Positions 34,557 through 44,633 of a stretch of DNA of 64,000 nt are shown in pieces; position 1 is the first letter of the stretch; every line of letters starts with the position of its first letter. The translations under genes and the position numbers were made by a program. Below the pieces are notes generated by a model that saw nothing but the letters and a program-made list of their open reading frames with translations, searched no databases and was not told the origin of the DNA. The stretch covers positions 1 through 64,000 of the forward strand of contig NZ_JACCBX010000016.1 of the NCBI RefSeq assembly GCF_013409995.1, in the 5' to 3' direction. Source of the DNA: Neobacillus driksii (GTDB lineage Bacteria > Bacillota > Bacilli > Bacillales > Cytobacillaceae).

Positions 34557-35444
34557 TTAAACTGCTTCTGTCTTTAATAGATTTTTAGCAAACTCTTCGG
34601 CAACTTTCACACCTGCAGCAGTCATAATATCAAGGTTTCCTGAATATTTTGGCAGGTAATCCCCTGCACCTTCTACTTGAATAAAGATGGTGATTTTATT
34701 TCCATCGAAAATAGGTTCAGTACGGAGTTGATAACCCGGAACATAGGATTGAACGACTTCTGTCATATCTGCAATTGATTTTCTAATACCTTCTTCGTCC
34801 ATTGTTCCTTCCTCTACAAGCGTATACACAGTATCACGCATGATGATTGGAGGTTCAGCTGGGTTTAAAATAATAATCGCTTTCCCCTTTTTAGCCCCGC
34901 CGACTACTTCAATCGCACGGGAAGTTGTTTCAGTAAATTCATCGATATTAGCACGCGTTCCTGGACCTGCACTTTTACTTGAAATGGTGGCAACAATCTC
35001 AGCATATTCTACTGGACTTACACGATTTACAGCGTGAACCATCGGAATTGTTGCCTGTCCGCCACAAGTAATCAAATTGATATTATCTTTTTCTAAATGC
35101 TCGTCAATATTAACAGCCGCACACACATATGGACCTACAGCTGCTGGTGTCATATCAATGACTTTAATACCTGCTTCTTTTAACACCTTTGCATTATAGA
35201 GATGTGCTTTTGCTGAAGTGGCATCAAAAACGATATCCGCTTCTAATTCAGGATCTGCTAAAAAGCCATCAATTCCAGTATCAACCCCTGCATAGCCTAA
35301 CTCTCTTGCTCGTCTTAAACCGTCTGATTGCGGGTCAATTCCAATCACAGCAGTTAACTCTAAAATTTGCGAGCGACTAAGTTTAATCATTAAATCTGTA
35401 CCAATGTTCCCTGAGCCAAGAATCGCCACTTTTACTTTTGACAA
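34557..35444 (-). CDS. dmpF: Acetaldehyde dehydrogenase (acylating)
   Basis: A 295-residue enzyme oxidising acetaldehyde to acetyl-CoA with NAD. The Rossmann motif [14 protein letters not shown] starts at residue 6, the catalytic Cys is in [13 protein letters not shown], and the fold is that of DmpF/MhpF. It receives acetaldehyde directly from DmpG through a protein channel. It lies between iclR and dmpG on one strand with 55- and 22-bp gaps. Confidence 0.92.
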   Translation of the reverse strand: MSKVKVAILGSGNIGTDLMIKLSRSQILELTAVIGIDPQSDGLRRARELGYAGVDTGIDGFLADPELEADIVFDATSAKAHLYNAKVLKEAGIKVIDMTPAAVGPYVCAAVNIDEHLEKDNINLITCGGQATIPMVHAVNRVSPVEYAEIVATISSKSAGPGTRANIDEFTETTSRAIEVVGGAKKGKAIIILNPAEPPIIMRDTVYTLVEEGTMDEEGIRKSIADMTEVVQSYVPGYQLRTEPIFDGNKITIFIQVEGAGDYLPKYSGNLDIMTAAGVKVAEEFAKNLLKTEAV

Positions 35445-35499
35445 AATAATTCTCCTCCTTGAATTTACCTTTTTATGTTTTCTTTACTCTAGCTACTTT

Positions 35500-36273
35500 C
35501 TAAAAGTTATTACCTTTGTAACCTAAAGACTTTGAAATCTCAGCTGCAGCACTCTTAATCCCCGCTATTACTCTAGGAAGCTTCTCTTCAACAAGTCTCA
35601 TTTTAGGTGCGGCACAGCTAATTGAAGCGATTACATTTCCCTTATGATTGAATATTGGAGCGGCTATACATTTAAGTCCCAACTCAATTTCTTCATCATC
35701 GACAGCATATCCAGTCTCACGAATAGTAACCAACTGTTTTTTAATTTGGTTTACGTCTGTCATTGTGTAACCGGTAAAGGCTTCTAAACTTGCTGCTGAT
35801 AATAGTCTATCCACCTCTTTTTCACTTAAATGAGCAAGTATTGCCTTCCCCACACCTGTACAATGAACCGGTGCTCTTTTTCCAATATGCGAATAAATAG
35901 TAAGAGCTCTTGGACCTTCTACTTTTTCAATGTAAATGACTTCATCTCGCTGTATGGTAACTAAGTGGACGGTTTCATTTACTTCGTCGGCTAATTCTCT
36001 AATAATCGGTCTAGCAATGTTTCCAATATCAAGATGTTTCCCAACAAAGTTACCTAATGTGAAAAGTTTTATCCCGAGTTTATACTTCAAATCCTCTGGA
36101 TTCTGTTGAAGATATCCTCTATGTTCCAATGTCTTAATTATTCCATGAACAGTGCTTTTCGATAATTGGAGCTTATCACTAATCTCTTTAACACTTAGTT
36201 CTGGACCATTGGTCAAAAATAATTCCAGGACATCAGCTGCCCTTTCAATCGATTGAATTAAACGTTCAGTCAT
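35500..36273 (-). CDS. IclR-family transcription regulator
   Basis: A 257-residue regulator with an N-terminal winged helix (about 8-70, LSVKEISDKLQLSKSTVHGI) and a C-terminal effector-binding GAF-like domain containing APVHCTGVGKAILAHL and GLKCIAAPIFNHKGNVIASI. ATG at 36273 has AAGGA 5 nt upstream; earlier in-frame Mets lack this. First gene of the probable iclR-dmpF-dmpG operon, so it likely senses a precursor of 4-hydroxy-2-oxovalerate. An exact palindrome lies 28 bp before the start codon. Confidence 0.88.
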   Translation of the reverse strand: MTERLIQSIERAADVLELFLTNGPELSVKEISDKLQLSKSTVHGIIKTLEHRGYLQQNPEDLKYKLGIKLFTLGNFVGKHLDIGNIARPIIRELADEVNETVHLVTIQRDEVIYIEKVEGPRALTIYSHIGKRAPVHCTGVGKAILAHLSEKEVDRLLSAASLEAFTGYTMTDVNQIKKQLVTIRETGYAVDDEEIELGLKCIAAPIFNHKGNVIASISCAAPKMRLVEEKLPRVIAGIKSAAAEISKSLGYKGNNF

Positions 36274-36300
36274 TACCATCCTTCTTTCATTCGCCATTGT

Positions 36301-36313
36301 CGAACAGCGTTCG
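36301..36313. promoter_or_regulatory. Palindromic operator upstream of iclR gene
   Basis: CGAAC-AGC-GTTCG is a perfect inverted repeat upstream of the IclR-family gene and is a candidate autoregulatory site. Confidence 0.5.
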
Positions 36314-36476
36314 TATATATTTAATCGATGTATTTATACTACCTCGCCAACTACCTGTATGTCAATACAATCAGACTAATTATTCTGAATATTTTAATGC
36401 AAAATAAAAAGAGCTCTTCAATATTAGAAAGAACCCTTTAAATTTATAAAATATTAAATTATTTCAAACCTTTCTT

Positions 36477-37310
36477 CTATATATTAAAAAAACTGCCCAG
36501 TAAATATGATATCCATCTGGTTTGGGGATGGTTTCGAATATTTTCTAGTAAACCCTTAATAATAGCCCGGCCAAATGTTGGTTCAATCAGCTGCTGTTTT
36601 AACAGTAATAAAGATTCCTTTTCTACAGACTCTTCCATTTCTTCTATTTCTTGATCCAACGTTAAGAGAATCTGTTCTTTTGTTAAATCTTCTAATTTTG
36701 GCTCTTCAAACACCTCAATCAACCCTTTTGAAATAAAAGGAATGGTGGCGTTTTTAGCAAGCAGATTTGTTTTTTCAACTAATGACGTTGATAACAAATC
36801 CAAATCCAATGGTATGTTATAAAACAAGAATAGCTGAGAATACATACTCATAAAGCCCTTGATACAAAATACTAAATCATATTTTATCTCTTTTACTTTA
36901 TCATCTCCATACAAACGCTCTACCATCGAAAGAATTGTTTTATCCATTAATCGGTCGTAGTAACGCATTTTAACGATGAAATCCTCATTAAAAGAACGCG
37001 ACTGTTCCTTGATTAGTATTTTTCCAAAATCAGAATGCTTTCGAAATGAGTCGAAAATCGCATAATAAAATTTATATAGAAGATTTTCTCCCTCCCTTGC
37101 ATTTCTGACTAGATAGTCAATTTCAGAAGTGAATTGAATCATAAAGTGATCGATTATCTCGATAATCAATTCATCTTTTGACTTAAAAGATAGATAAAAG
37201 GCACCTTTTGATATTCCGCAATGTTCTGTGATTTGTTGGACAGATGTGGCTTCAAAACCCTGTTTAGCAAAGAGTTCTATCGCTTTTTCCATAATTAATT
37301 GTTTTTTCAT
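36477..37310 (-). CDS. yerO: TetR-family repressor, YerO-like
   Basis: A 277-residue regulator. The N-terminal helix-turn-helix (VQQITEHCGISKGAFYLSFK) is typical TetR; the remaining 220 residues are helical ligand-binding and dimer domain, longer than the average TetR protein. It is divergent from an RND exporter, the same arrangement as yerO and yerP/swrC in B. subtilis, so it presumably represses that exporter through the site at 37348-37361. Confidence 0.85.
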   Translation of the reverse strand: MKKQLIMEKAIELFAKQGFEATSVQQITEHCGISKGAFYLSFKSKDELIIEIIDHFMIQFTSEIDYLVRNAREGENLLYKFYYAIFDSFRKHSDFGKILIKEQSRSFNEDFIVKMRYYDRLMDKTILSMVERLYGDDKVKEIKYDLVFCIKGFMSMYSQLFLFYNIPLDLDLLSTSLVEKTNLLAKNATIPFISKGLIEVFEEPKLEDLTKEQILLTLDQEIEEMEESVEKESLLLLKQQLIEPTFGRAIIKGLLENIRNHPQTRWISYLLGSFFNI

Positions 37311-37339
37311 CGTTCATTCTTCACTCCTAGGTTCAATCA

Positions 37340-37368
37340 TTGACAGATGACCGGTTAGTCAGTATTAT
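37340..37368 (+). promoter_or_regulatory. swrC promoter with operator in the spacer
   Basis: TTGACA at 37340-37345, 17-bp spacer, TATTAT at 37363-37368. TGACCGGTTAGTCA, an imperfect inverted repeat typical of TetR sites, occupies 37348-37361 between the two elements, so repressor binding would exclude RNA polymerase. Confidence 0.75.
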
Positions 37369-37410
37369 AAGTAAATGGGTTAGATAAGTCAATTAAGGGT
37401 AGGTGTAAGT

Positions 37411-40400
37411 GTGAAAGGTTTAGTCAACTTTGTTCTTGGAAATAAACTAGCAGTATGGTTACTTACGATTATTATAACAGTATCTGGTATTTATTCAGGT
37501 ACAAGAATGAATATGGAGACCATTCCGGATATATCAATTCCATACTTAATGGTAATGGATGTATATCCTGGTGCCACTCCAGAGCAAGTAATGGAAGATG
37601 TCTCAAAACCCTTAGAGAAGGCTATAGAAAATCTTAAGGGTGTAAAATCCGTTTATTCTAATTCAAATGCTAATATGGCAAGTCTTCAAGTGGAATATGA
37701 ATACGGTGAAGATATGAACGAGGCAAATCGTGCCTTAAAATCGGCAATAGAGGCAGTGAAGCTGCCAGAAAATGCACAAGAGCCTATTATTACAGCAATT
37801 AGTATGAACATGATGCCTGTTATGGCACTTAGTGTAAGTAGTACAACAGAGGATATCGTTGAATTAACGTCAACAGTTGAGGATATAATCCTTCCAAAAA
37901 TTGAGAAAATCGATGGTGTTGCCTCTGCCACCATTACAGGTCAACATATTGAAGAAGTTCAGCTTACGTATAACGATGCAAAAATGGCTGAATATAGTTT
38001 AAAAGAAGATACTGTTAAACAAATGATTCAAGCAAGCGACCTGGCAGTTTCATTAGGTCTTTATGAATTTGAAGAAGGCGAACAGGCTGTAGCTATCGAC
38101 GGGAAGTTTATGACTGCGGATGAGTTAAAGGAAATGCTTATACCTGTAACACCATCTGTAGACCAGCCTTTACCATTTGTGAAACTTAGTGATATCGCTG
38201 AAATTGAAGTAGTCGGTAAAGTACAATCGATTTCACGTACAAATGGTGAAAATGCCATTGCCATTCAAATTGTTAAAGGCCAAGAGGCAAACACTGTAGA
38301 TGTAGTAAACAGTGTGAAGGATTTAGTAAAGGAACAAAAGGAAAAAATTGATGGCCTAGTCATTGATGTATCACTTGACCAAGGGGCACCAATTGAAAAG
38401 TCGGTTTCAACGATGGTTGAAAAGGCATTATTCGGTGGTTTAATCGCCGTATTAATTATCCTTTTATTCCTACGTGATTTTAAATCAACCATTATTTCGA
38501 TCGTTTCTATTCCAGTTTCTATTTTCATGGCATTCCTTCTGCTCAACTGGATGGAGATTACCCTTAATATCATGACGCTCGGTGCTGTTACGGTTGCCAT
38601 CGGTCGTGTCATCGATGACTCGATCGTCGTTGTTGAAAATATTTATCGACGTCTTCATTTAAAGGAAGAGAAATTATCAGGTCGTGCGCTTGTCCGCGAA
38701 GCGACAATTGAAATGTTCAAACCAATCCTTTCATCAACATTAGTAACGGTTGCAGTATTTGCGCCTCTTATCTTTGTTGGCGGTATGGTCGGCGAATTAT
38801 TCACGCCATTCGCACTTACTATGACATTTGCCCTTGGCGCTTCGCTAGTTGTTGCGGTTACCATCGTTCCTGCATTGTCTCACTTCTTATTTAAGAAAAA
38901 ATTATATGGTGAGAAAACAGAAAGCAGCCATAAAGAAGTTGGTAAATTGGCGAACTGGTACAAAGGAATCCTTGGATGGACACTTAACCATAAAGTGATT
39001 ACCTCTGTTATCGCTGTTGTGTTATTAGCAGGAAGTTTGGCGTTAACGCCATTAATTGGTTTTAGCTTCATGGGCAGTGAAGAAGAAAAGGTAATGTATT
39101 TAACGTATACACCAAAAGCCGGAGAGCTAGAGGACGAGACATTAGCGAACGTTCAAGCTGTAGAAGAAGAAATGCTTAAACGTGATGATATTGACATCGT
39201 TCAGATTTCTGTAACAGAAAGTGGAGATCCGATGGCCGCGATGATGGGCGGTGGCGGAGATGGTGCGTTAATGTACCTTATTTTTGATCCAGACATGGAA
39301 AACTTCCCGGAAGTCCGTGAAGAAATTGAAGAATATGTGTTTAATATCGGACAGACAGGCGAATGGAAGTCACAAAACTTCGCACCTACATCAATGGCTT
39401 CAAATGAAGTCAGCTACACGTTCTACAGTGAAGATTTAAATAAACTAAATGAAGCTGTAAAAATGGTAGAAGGCGTTCTGAGCAAAAATGATGGCTTAGA
39501 AGATGTTTCTTCAAGCGCTGAGGAAGCATACGTTGAATATACATTCAACGTAGAACAAGATGAATTGCTGCAATATGGGTTAACCACTGGTCAAATCGTC
39601 ATGATGTTAAACCCAACAAAAACTCAAGATGTTTTAACAACGGTTGAAAAGGACGGTAACGAATTAGAAGTAATCGTACAGCAGGAACAAGCGGCACAGC
39701 CAAAATCCATTGACGATATTTTAGCAACACCAGTACCGACTGCACTTGGTACGACGATGCCTCTTTCTGAACTCGTAACAGTTGAAAAAGGTACAACATT
39801 AAATACACTTGCACGCAGCAAAGGTGAATACTATGCAACGGTTTCAGGTACGATCCTTGATAAGGATATTTCAAAAGCAACGGCTGCGGTTGATAAAGAA
39901 ATTGACAAATTAGATTTACCAAAAGGTGTTACCATCGGCGTTGCTGGTGTCCAGGCAGATATGACGGAGACATTTACACAGCTTGGTATGGCTATGCTTG
40001 CAGCGATCGCGATTGTATACTTTATCCTAGTTGTAACCTTCCGTGAAGGTGTCGCACCGTTTGCTATCCTATTCTCATTGCCATTTGCAGTGATTGGTTC
40101 ATTTGTTGGTTTATTAATTGCAGGCGAAACCATCTCTGTATCTGTTATGATGGGACTATTGATGTTAATTGGTATCGTTGTTACGAATGCGATTGTACTG
40201 GTTGACCGGATTATCCATATGGAACGTGATGGTATGACGATGCGTCAAGCCGTACTAGAAGCAGGTGCTACACGTCTGCGTCCAATCCTAATGACAGCTA
40301 TCGCAACGATCGGTGCGTTAATCCCATTAGCAATTGGCCAAGGCGGGGGCGGTTTAATTTCTAAAGGTCTTGGTATTACCGTAATCGGTGGTTTAACTAG

Positions 40401-40494
40401 TTCAACTTTATTAACACTAATTATTGTGCCAATCGTTTATGAGGTATTATCTAAGATTTTCAAGAAAAATCGTAAAGAAATCCAAGAAAACTAA
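37411..40494 (+). CDS. swrC: RND-family exporter, SwrC/AcrB type
   Basis: A 1027-residue inner-membrane proton-driven exporter with twelve helices and two large extracellular loops (about 35-335 and 560-850). IPDISIPYLMVMDVYPGATP at the N-terminus and the helix 4 motif GRVIDDSIVVVENIYR carry the essential Asp pair for proton relay. It works without an outer membrane; B. subtilis SwrC exports surfactin and gives antibiotic tolerance. A Gly-rich MMGGGGDG insert occurs near residue 611. GTG start with TAGGTG upstream. No membrane-fusion gene follows, as usual in Bacilli. Confidence 0.9.
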   Translation: MKGLVNFVLGNKLAVWLLTIIITVSGIYSGTRMNMETIPDISIPYLMVMDVYPGATPEQVMEDVSKPLEKAIENLKGVKSVYSNSNANMASLQVEYEYGEDMNEANRALKSAIEAVKLPENAQEPIITAISMNMMPVMALSVSSTTEDIVELTSTVEDIILPKIEKIDGVASATITGQHIEEVQLTYNDAKMAEYSLKEDTVKQMIQASDLAVSLGLYEFEEGEQAVAIDGKFMTADELKEMLIPVTPSVDQPLPFVKLSDIAEIEVVGKVQSISRTNGENAIAIQIVKGQEANTVDVVNSVKDLVKEQKEKIDGLVIDVSLDQGAPIEKSVSTMVEKALFGGLIAVLIILLFLRDFKSTIISIVSIPVSIFMAFLLLNWMEITLNIMTLGAVTVAIGRVIDDSIVVVENIYRRLHLKEEKLSGRALVREATIEMFKPILSSTLVTVAVFAPLIFVGGMVGELFTPFALTMTFALGASLVVAVTIVPALSHFLFKKKLYGEKTESSHKEVGKLANWYKGILGWTLNHKVITSVIAVVLLAGSLALTPLIGFSFMGSEEEKVMYLTYTPKAGELEDETLANVQAVEEEMLKRDDIDIVQISVTESGDPMAAMMGGGGDGALMYLIFDPDMENFPEVREEIEEYVFNIGQTGEWKSQNFAPTSMASNEVSYTFYSEDLNKLNEAVKMVEGVLSKNDGLEDVSSSAEEAYVEYTFNVEQDELLQYGLTTGQIVMMLNPTKTQDVLTTVEKDGNELEVIVQQEQAAQPKSIDDILATPVPTALGTTMPLSELVTVEKGTTLNTLARSKGEYYATVSGTILDKDISKATAAVDKEIDKLDLPKGVTIGVAGVQADMTETFTQLGMAMLAAIAIVYFILVVTFREGVAPFAILFSLPFAVIGSFVGLLIAGETISVSVMMGLLMLIGIVVTNAIVLVDRIIHMERDGMTMRQAVLEAGATRLRPILMTAIATIGALIPLAIGQGGGGLISKGLGITVIGGLTSSTLLTLIIVPIVYEVLSKIFKKNRKEIQEN

Positions 40495-40500
40495 TAACAA

Positions 40501-40537
40501 AAGGGCCTGAAAGGTGCATACACTTTTCAGGCCCTTT
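40501..40537. terminator. Shared terminator hairpin
   Basis: AAGGGCCTGAAAGGTG and ACTTTTCAGGCCCTT pair around a short loop with a T-run after it, between convergent genes. Confidence 0.92.
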
Positions 40538-40547
40538 TCTATTTTTA

Positions 40548-41741
40548 CTACCAAATAAATAACCCAACTATCATTGCACTTAGTAGAGAAACAGCTATTC
40601 CGCTGACGAGAAGCTTCCATACGTTTTTACCAATAATCACTGATTTCCCTTCTGAAAGAATGGAATTAAACGTTCCATAGATCATTCCCACTGTACTAAA
40701 GTTAGCAAATGAGGTTAAAAATGTTGTAGCAACAGCAACTGTATGCGGTGACAATGTATCCAATTGCTTTTTCAGATCCATCATGGCGACAAATTCATTG
40801 GTAGCTAACTTTATACCCATTAACTGGGCTACATAAAGAGCATCCTTCACTGGCAAACCTAGTAAAAAGGCAAACGGACTAAAGATATACGAGAAGATTT
40901 TTTGGATTGTAAGACCATTGACAATCACCCCTAATATTCCATTAAGCGCAGCTGTTAATGCTACATATCCTATTACCATCGCTAAAATAACAATGACCAT
41001 ATTCATACCAACTAACATACTGTTAGAAATCGTGGAGAAAAAGTCCTTTTTCTCCGATTTTGGCGGTTCGTAAATAATATCTTCCTCTTTTGGCACTGTG
41101 ATTGGATTTAAAATGCTAACTACTATAAGAGCATTTAAACAGTTTAAGGGAATAGCGCTAAAAACATAGGTTGCCGGAACCATCGATAAATACGCGCCTA
41201 TAATCGAACCGCTGATACTGCTCATACTCATAATTCCAAAGGTAAGTAACCGATAATCCTTTAAAACAGACAGTTGATTACGAATTACAGCTAATGCCTC
41301 CGTGTTTCCTAAGAACATCATTTGAATGGAGAAAAAGCTTTCTAACTTGGGCATTTTTGAAACCTTTGAAATAAGCCAACCCACTTTATCAATAATCCAT
41401 GTTAAAATACCAAAATAAGATAAAATATCAAAAAATGTCACAATAAAGATAATCGGCAACAAAGCACTAAAGAAAAAGTCTATTGTCTCATTTGCCATGG
41501 CACTTGGAAATACAAACGCAATCCCTTCACTTGCACAAGCAATTAACCAGGTGAAGAATGCAGCGATTTGATTAATCAGCCAGCTGCCAATATTTGTCCC
41601 CAACATAAACCAGGTAATAAGCAATTCAACCACAACAAGCGAGACAATCGCTTTCCATTTAACCTCTTTCTTTTTTGGAGAACATAAAAATACAACGCCC
41701 ATCACAACAAAAAATCCTATGAGATTAATTAAAAAATACAT
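40548..41741 (-). CDS. Concentrative nucleoside transporter (NupC family)
   Basis: A 397-residue membrane protein with about ten hydrophobic segments. MMFLGNTEALAVIRNQL and LLGLPVKDALYVAQLMGIKL are the Gln/Glu-containing motifs of the CNT family that line the nucleoside site, and FANFSTVGMIYGTFNSIL is near the C-terminus. It imports nucleosides with a cation. B. subtilis relatives are NupC, YutK and YxjA; I cannot pick among them. No purine riboswitch is visible upstream. Confidence 0.88.
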   Translation of the reverse strand: MYFLINLIGFFVVMGVVFLCSPKKKEVKWKAIVSLVVVELLITWFMLGTNIGSWLINQIAAFFTWLIACASEGIAFVFPSAMANETIDFFFSALLPIIFIVTFFDILSYFGILTWIIDKVGWLISKVSKMPKLESFFSIQMMFLGNTEALAVIRNQLSVLKDYRLLTFGIMSMSSISGSIIGAYLSMVPATYVFSAIPLNCLNALIVVSILNPITVPKEEDIIYEPPKSEKKDFFSTISNSMLVGMNMVIVILAMVIGYVALTAALNGILGVIVNGLTIQKIFSYIFSPFAFLLGLPVKDALYVAQLMGIKLATNEFVAMMDLKKQLDTLSPHTVAVATTFLTSFANFSTVGMIYGTFNSILSEGKSVIIGKNVWKLLVSGIAVSLLSAMIVGLFIW

Positions 41742-41774
41742 TTCAGCAACTCCTAGATGTTAATTAAATATCAA

Positions 41775-41831
41775 AAAGCCCTTCTTCTCATTATTCCCAA
41801 CAAAAGGGTAAAGAATGAAAAGAAGAGCTTC
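41775..41831. other. Long imperfect inverted repeat between qor and the nucleoside transporter
   Basis: AAGCCCTTCTTCTCATT and AATGAAAAGAAGAGCTT pair imperfectly, with CCC/GGG inside. It may be the terminator of the oxidoreductase gene on the minus strand or a leader structure of the transporter. Confidence 0.45.
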
Positions 41832-41842
41832 CGCAAAAAAAT

Positions 41843-42808
41843 TTAAGGTTTTAATAAAACTTTCCCTGTACTTTTTCGGCTTTCTAGTAATGTATGTGCT
41901 TTAGCGCCATTTTTTAAAGAAAAAACAGTTGGTTCTTGAACGATGATTTTCCCTTTTAGGATCCAATCAAATAATTGTTTTGAACGTGCCTTCCTTTCTT
42001 CTAAAGAAGTAAGAACATTCCAAAGGTCCCCGCCAGTGAGTGTTTTCGAAGTATCCATAAGCATCCGAGGATCAACTGGTACAGGGTCACCCCCTGCCAT
42101 GCCATAAAAGACAACAGTTCCTCCAACTCTAGTAGCTTTAAAGCTTTCCTGGAGAGTAGAACCGACAGAATCATAAACAACATCCACACCATAACCATTT
42201 GTTACCTTCTTTACTTCCTCAATCCAGTTATCATTGTATAAAAACACATGATCCGCTCCTGCTGAATATGCAGCTTTTGACTTCTCTATTGAAGAGGTAA
42301 GGCCAATTACTTGTCCGCCTAATAATTTTGCGATTTGAATAAGAATTTGGCCAACTCCGCCTGCAGCGGCATGGACTAGAATTGATTTCCCTTCTTTAAC
42401 TTCATAACTGTCTCTTGTTAAGTAGTGGGCTGTTAAACCTTGTAGTAAAACAGCCGAAGCAGTTTCAAAGGATATCTCATCTGGTAATGGAATGGCCTTT
42501 TCTAAAGGAACTGAGACTAACTCAGCATTCGCAAACGGCACATCTGCAAAAGCAATTCTATCTCCTACTTTTATAGCAGTAACTCCAGCACCAACTTGTT
42601 CCACAATACCTGCACCTTCATAACCCAATATGTATGGGGGGGTGCCCGCTAGATGATAATTCCCTTTTCGACGATAGATATCTGCGAAATTCAATCCAAC
42701 CGCCTTCATCCTTACCAAGATTTCATTATCACTAATGACTGGATCAGGGATATCTTTATATTGTAATACCTCGGGTCCACCGAAACTCTCAAAGATAAGT
42801 GCCTTCAT
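41843..42808 (-). CDS. NADPH:quinone oxidoreductase, zinc-independent MDR
   Basis: A 321-residue medium-chain dehydrogenase/reductase. ESFGGPEVLQYKDIPDP is a typical quinone-reductase opening, the nucleotide-binding motif is HAAAGGVGQILIQIAKLLGG, and the Cys/His zinc ligands of alcohol dehydrogenases are lacking. It should reduce quinones or enones with NADPH in the cytoplasm. ATG at 42808 has GAGGAG upstream; an earlier Met in frame does not. Confidence 0.85.
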   Translation of the reverse strand: MKALIFESFGGPEVLQYKDIPDPVISDNEILVRMKAVGLNFADIYRRKGNYHLAGTPPYILGYEGAGIVEQVGAGVTAIKVGDRIAFADVPFANAELVSVPLEKAIPLPDEISFETASAVLLQGLTAHYLTRDSYEVKEGKSILVHAAAGGVGQILIQIAKLLGGQVIGLTSSIEKSKAAYSAGADHVFLYNDNWIEEVKKVTNGYGVDVVYDSVGSTLQESFKATRVGGTVVFYGMAGGDPVPVDPRMLMDTSKTLTGGDLWNVLTSLEERKARSKQLFDWILKGKIIVQEPTVFSLKNGAKAHTLLESRKSTGKVLLKP

Positions 42809-42944
42809 TCTTCTGCTCCTCACATTCAAAAATATATTTCACATTGTATAGTTTTTTAAGAGGAGATACAAAAAAACCGCTTTTACAGTGGGCTAGAAGA
42901 CAACTACTGACAATATTTATCATAATCAATTGAAATCCGTCGCA

Positions 42945-42970
42945 AAAAAACTTCCAAAAGGAAGGTTTTT
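42945..42970 (-). terminator. Terminator of garD
   Basis: AAAACTTCC-AAAA-GGAAGGTTTT with an A-run before it, a T-tract on the minus strand. Confidence 0.7.
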
Positions 42971-42990
42971 CTTGTTTTTTTATTTTTGAA

Positions 42991-44507
42991 TCAGGTAATT
43001 TGAGCTGGATTAAAAATTGTAAAATCATTATAGAGTTTATATTTTTCTGCCAAACATTGCTTACGTCCACTTGCCACATCAATAATTTCATTAAATAATA
43101 GAGTTCCTATTTCTTGTAGCGTTGCTTCCCCTGTTGCTATCGGACCTGCATTGATATCAATTAAATCTTCCCACATATCTTTCATGTCATTCCTGCTGCA
43201 TACTTTGATAACAGGCGCTTCCGCCAATCCATATGGAGTCCCACGTCCAGTCATAAAGACTTGCAGCGTAATCCCACTAGACAATTGACAAGAACCACAA
43301 ACAAAATCACTTGCAGGTGTGGCAGCAAATATCATTCCTTTTTTCGTTGGTTTTTCTCCCGGAGAAAGTACCTCTACTATTGGTGAAGTACCTGACTTGG
43401 CAATCGATCCCATTGCTTTTTCTACGATGTTTGAAAGCCCGCCTTTTTTATTTCCAGGAGTAGGATTTGCACTTCTGTCGACTTGGCCATTTGCAAGATA
43501 TTTGTCATACCATTTCATTTCAGCGGCAAGCTTTTTACCAACTTCTTCATTCGTACAACGTTCAGCTATAATATGGACCCCGTCTCTTACCTCCGTTACC
43601 TCAGAAAACATTACGGTTGCTCCAGCCTGAACTAACATATCAGCTGCATAACCCGCTGCCGGATTTGCTGTTACTCCTGAAAATGCATCACTTCCCCCAC
43701 ATTGCAGCCCGATACACAAATCAGAGAGAGGCAGGGTGATACGCTCTCTTTCATTCAACCTTTTAAGTTTTTTGTCCGCCATAGCCATTATTTCTTCAAT
43801 GATTGCATTATGACCCTTCAAATCTTGTAAGTTCACAACATTTTCAGGAGAATTATAGGAATCATCCAATAACATTTCTAATGTTAACTTTTCACATCCC
43901 AAAGAAACAATCATCGTCTCTCCACCAAAGTTCGGATGTTTGACCATGTTTCGCAGCATTCGAATAGGTATTTTTGCTTCCTTTGCATTAATTGCAACAC
44001 CACAACCGTATGAATGGTTAATTGCTACCACATCCTCTACATTTGGGTAGTGTGGAAGAAGTTCATCCTTTATTCGCTTTACCGCATTATTTAAATACCT
44101 GTAACGCATTGCACCGTGGTCACAATTCCTAGTATGTTTCTTGTACCTGCGTAACCCCCGCTTGGATTAGGGTAGCCCTCAAACGTCTTTATTGGAGCTT
44201 CAGGTAAATTAGTTTTTATATTAACTGCAAAATCCATTTCATCTAAGGAAGGCGGTGATGGAGGTTGAGGCATATGTTCATTAATCCAATCACCTTTTTT
44301 TATAGGATCTAACGCATAACCCAAAGTGACCCCATATCGTATGATGGCTTCGCCTGCAGACAAATAACGTAAGGCAATCTTGTGTCCTTGTGGAATATCT
44401 TCATTTGCGCAGATACCATCCAAGACAATCGTTCCTGATGAAATAGCACTTACAGTAATGGCTACATTATCCCTCTCATTTAATTTAATATAATGATTAA
44501 ACCCCAC
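42991..44507 (-). pseudogene. garD: Galactarate dehydratase GarD, frameshifted
   Basis: About 510 residues in two frames. The first part (44507-44091) has the SAF domain and reaches [17 protein letters not shown], then hits a stop; the second frame continues [32 protein letters not shown] and [18 protein letters not shown] to the end at 42991. The join lies at 44097-44104 and needs one extra base, for example a third G in ACAGG(G)TAT. The whole matches B. subtilis GarD closely, which removes water from D-galactarate. Both parts are otherwise well preserved. No slippery heptamer is present, so programmed frameshifting is unlikely. Confidence 0.88.
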
Positions 44508-44633
44508 TAAAATCCCTCCTCCATACTCTTGTTATTTAGTTAATTTCATCGTAATCTGAAATCACAAAAAAGAAAAAGTGTTAGTTTTTGGACTTCTCTT
44601 AATAAAATTAAGAGTAAAGAGGGGAATTCTTTT

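Noticed and set aside
41742-41842. Purine riboswitch for the nucleoside transporter
   Set aside because: The inverted repeat here lacks the three-way junction loops of the purine aptamer.
44091-44110. Programmed frameshift in garD
   Set aside because: No slippery heptamer or downstream structure is visible, and single-frame GarD is the rule in relatives. A one-base loss is simpler.
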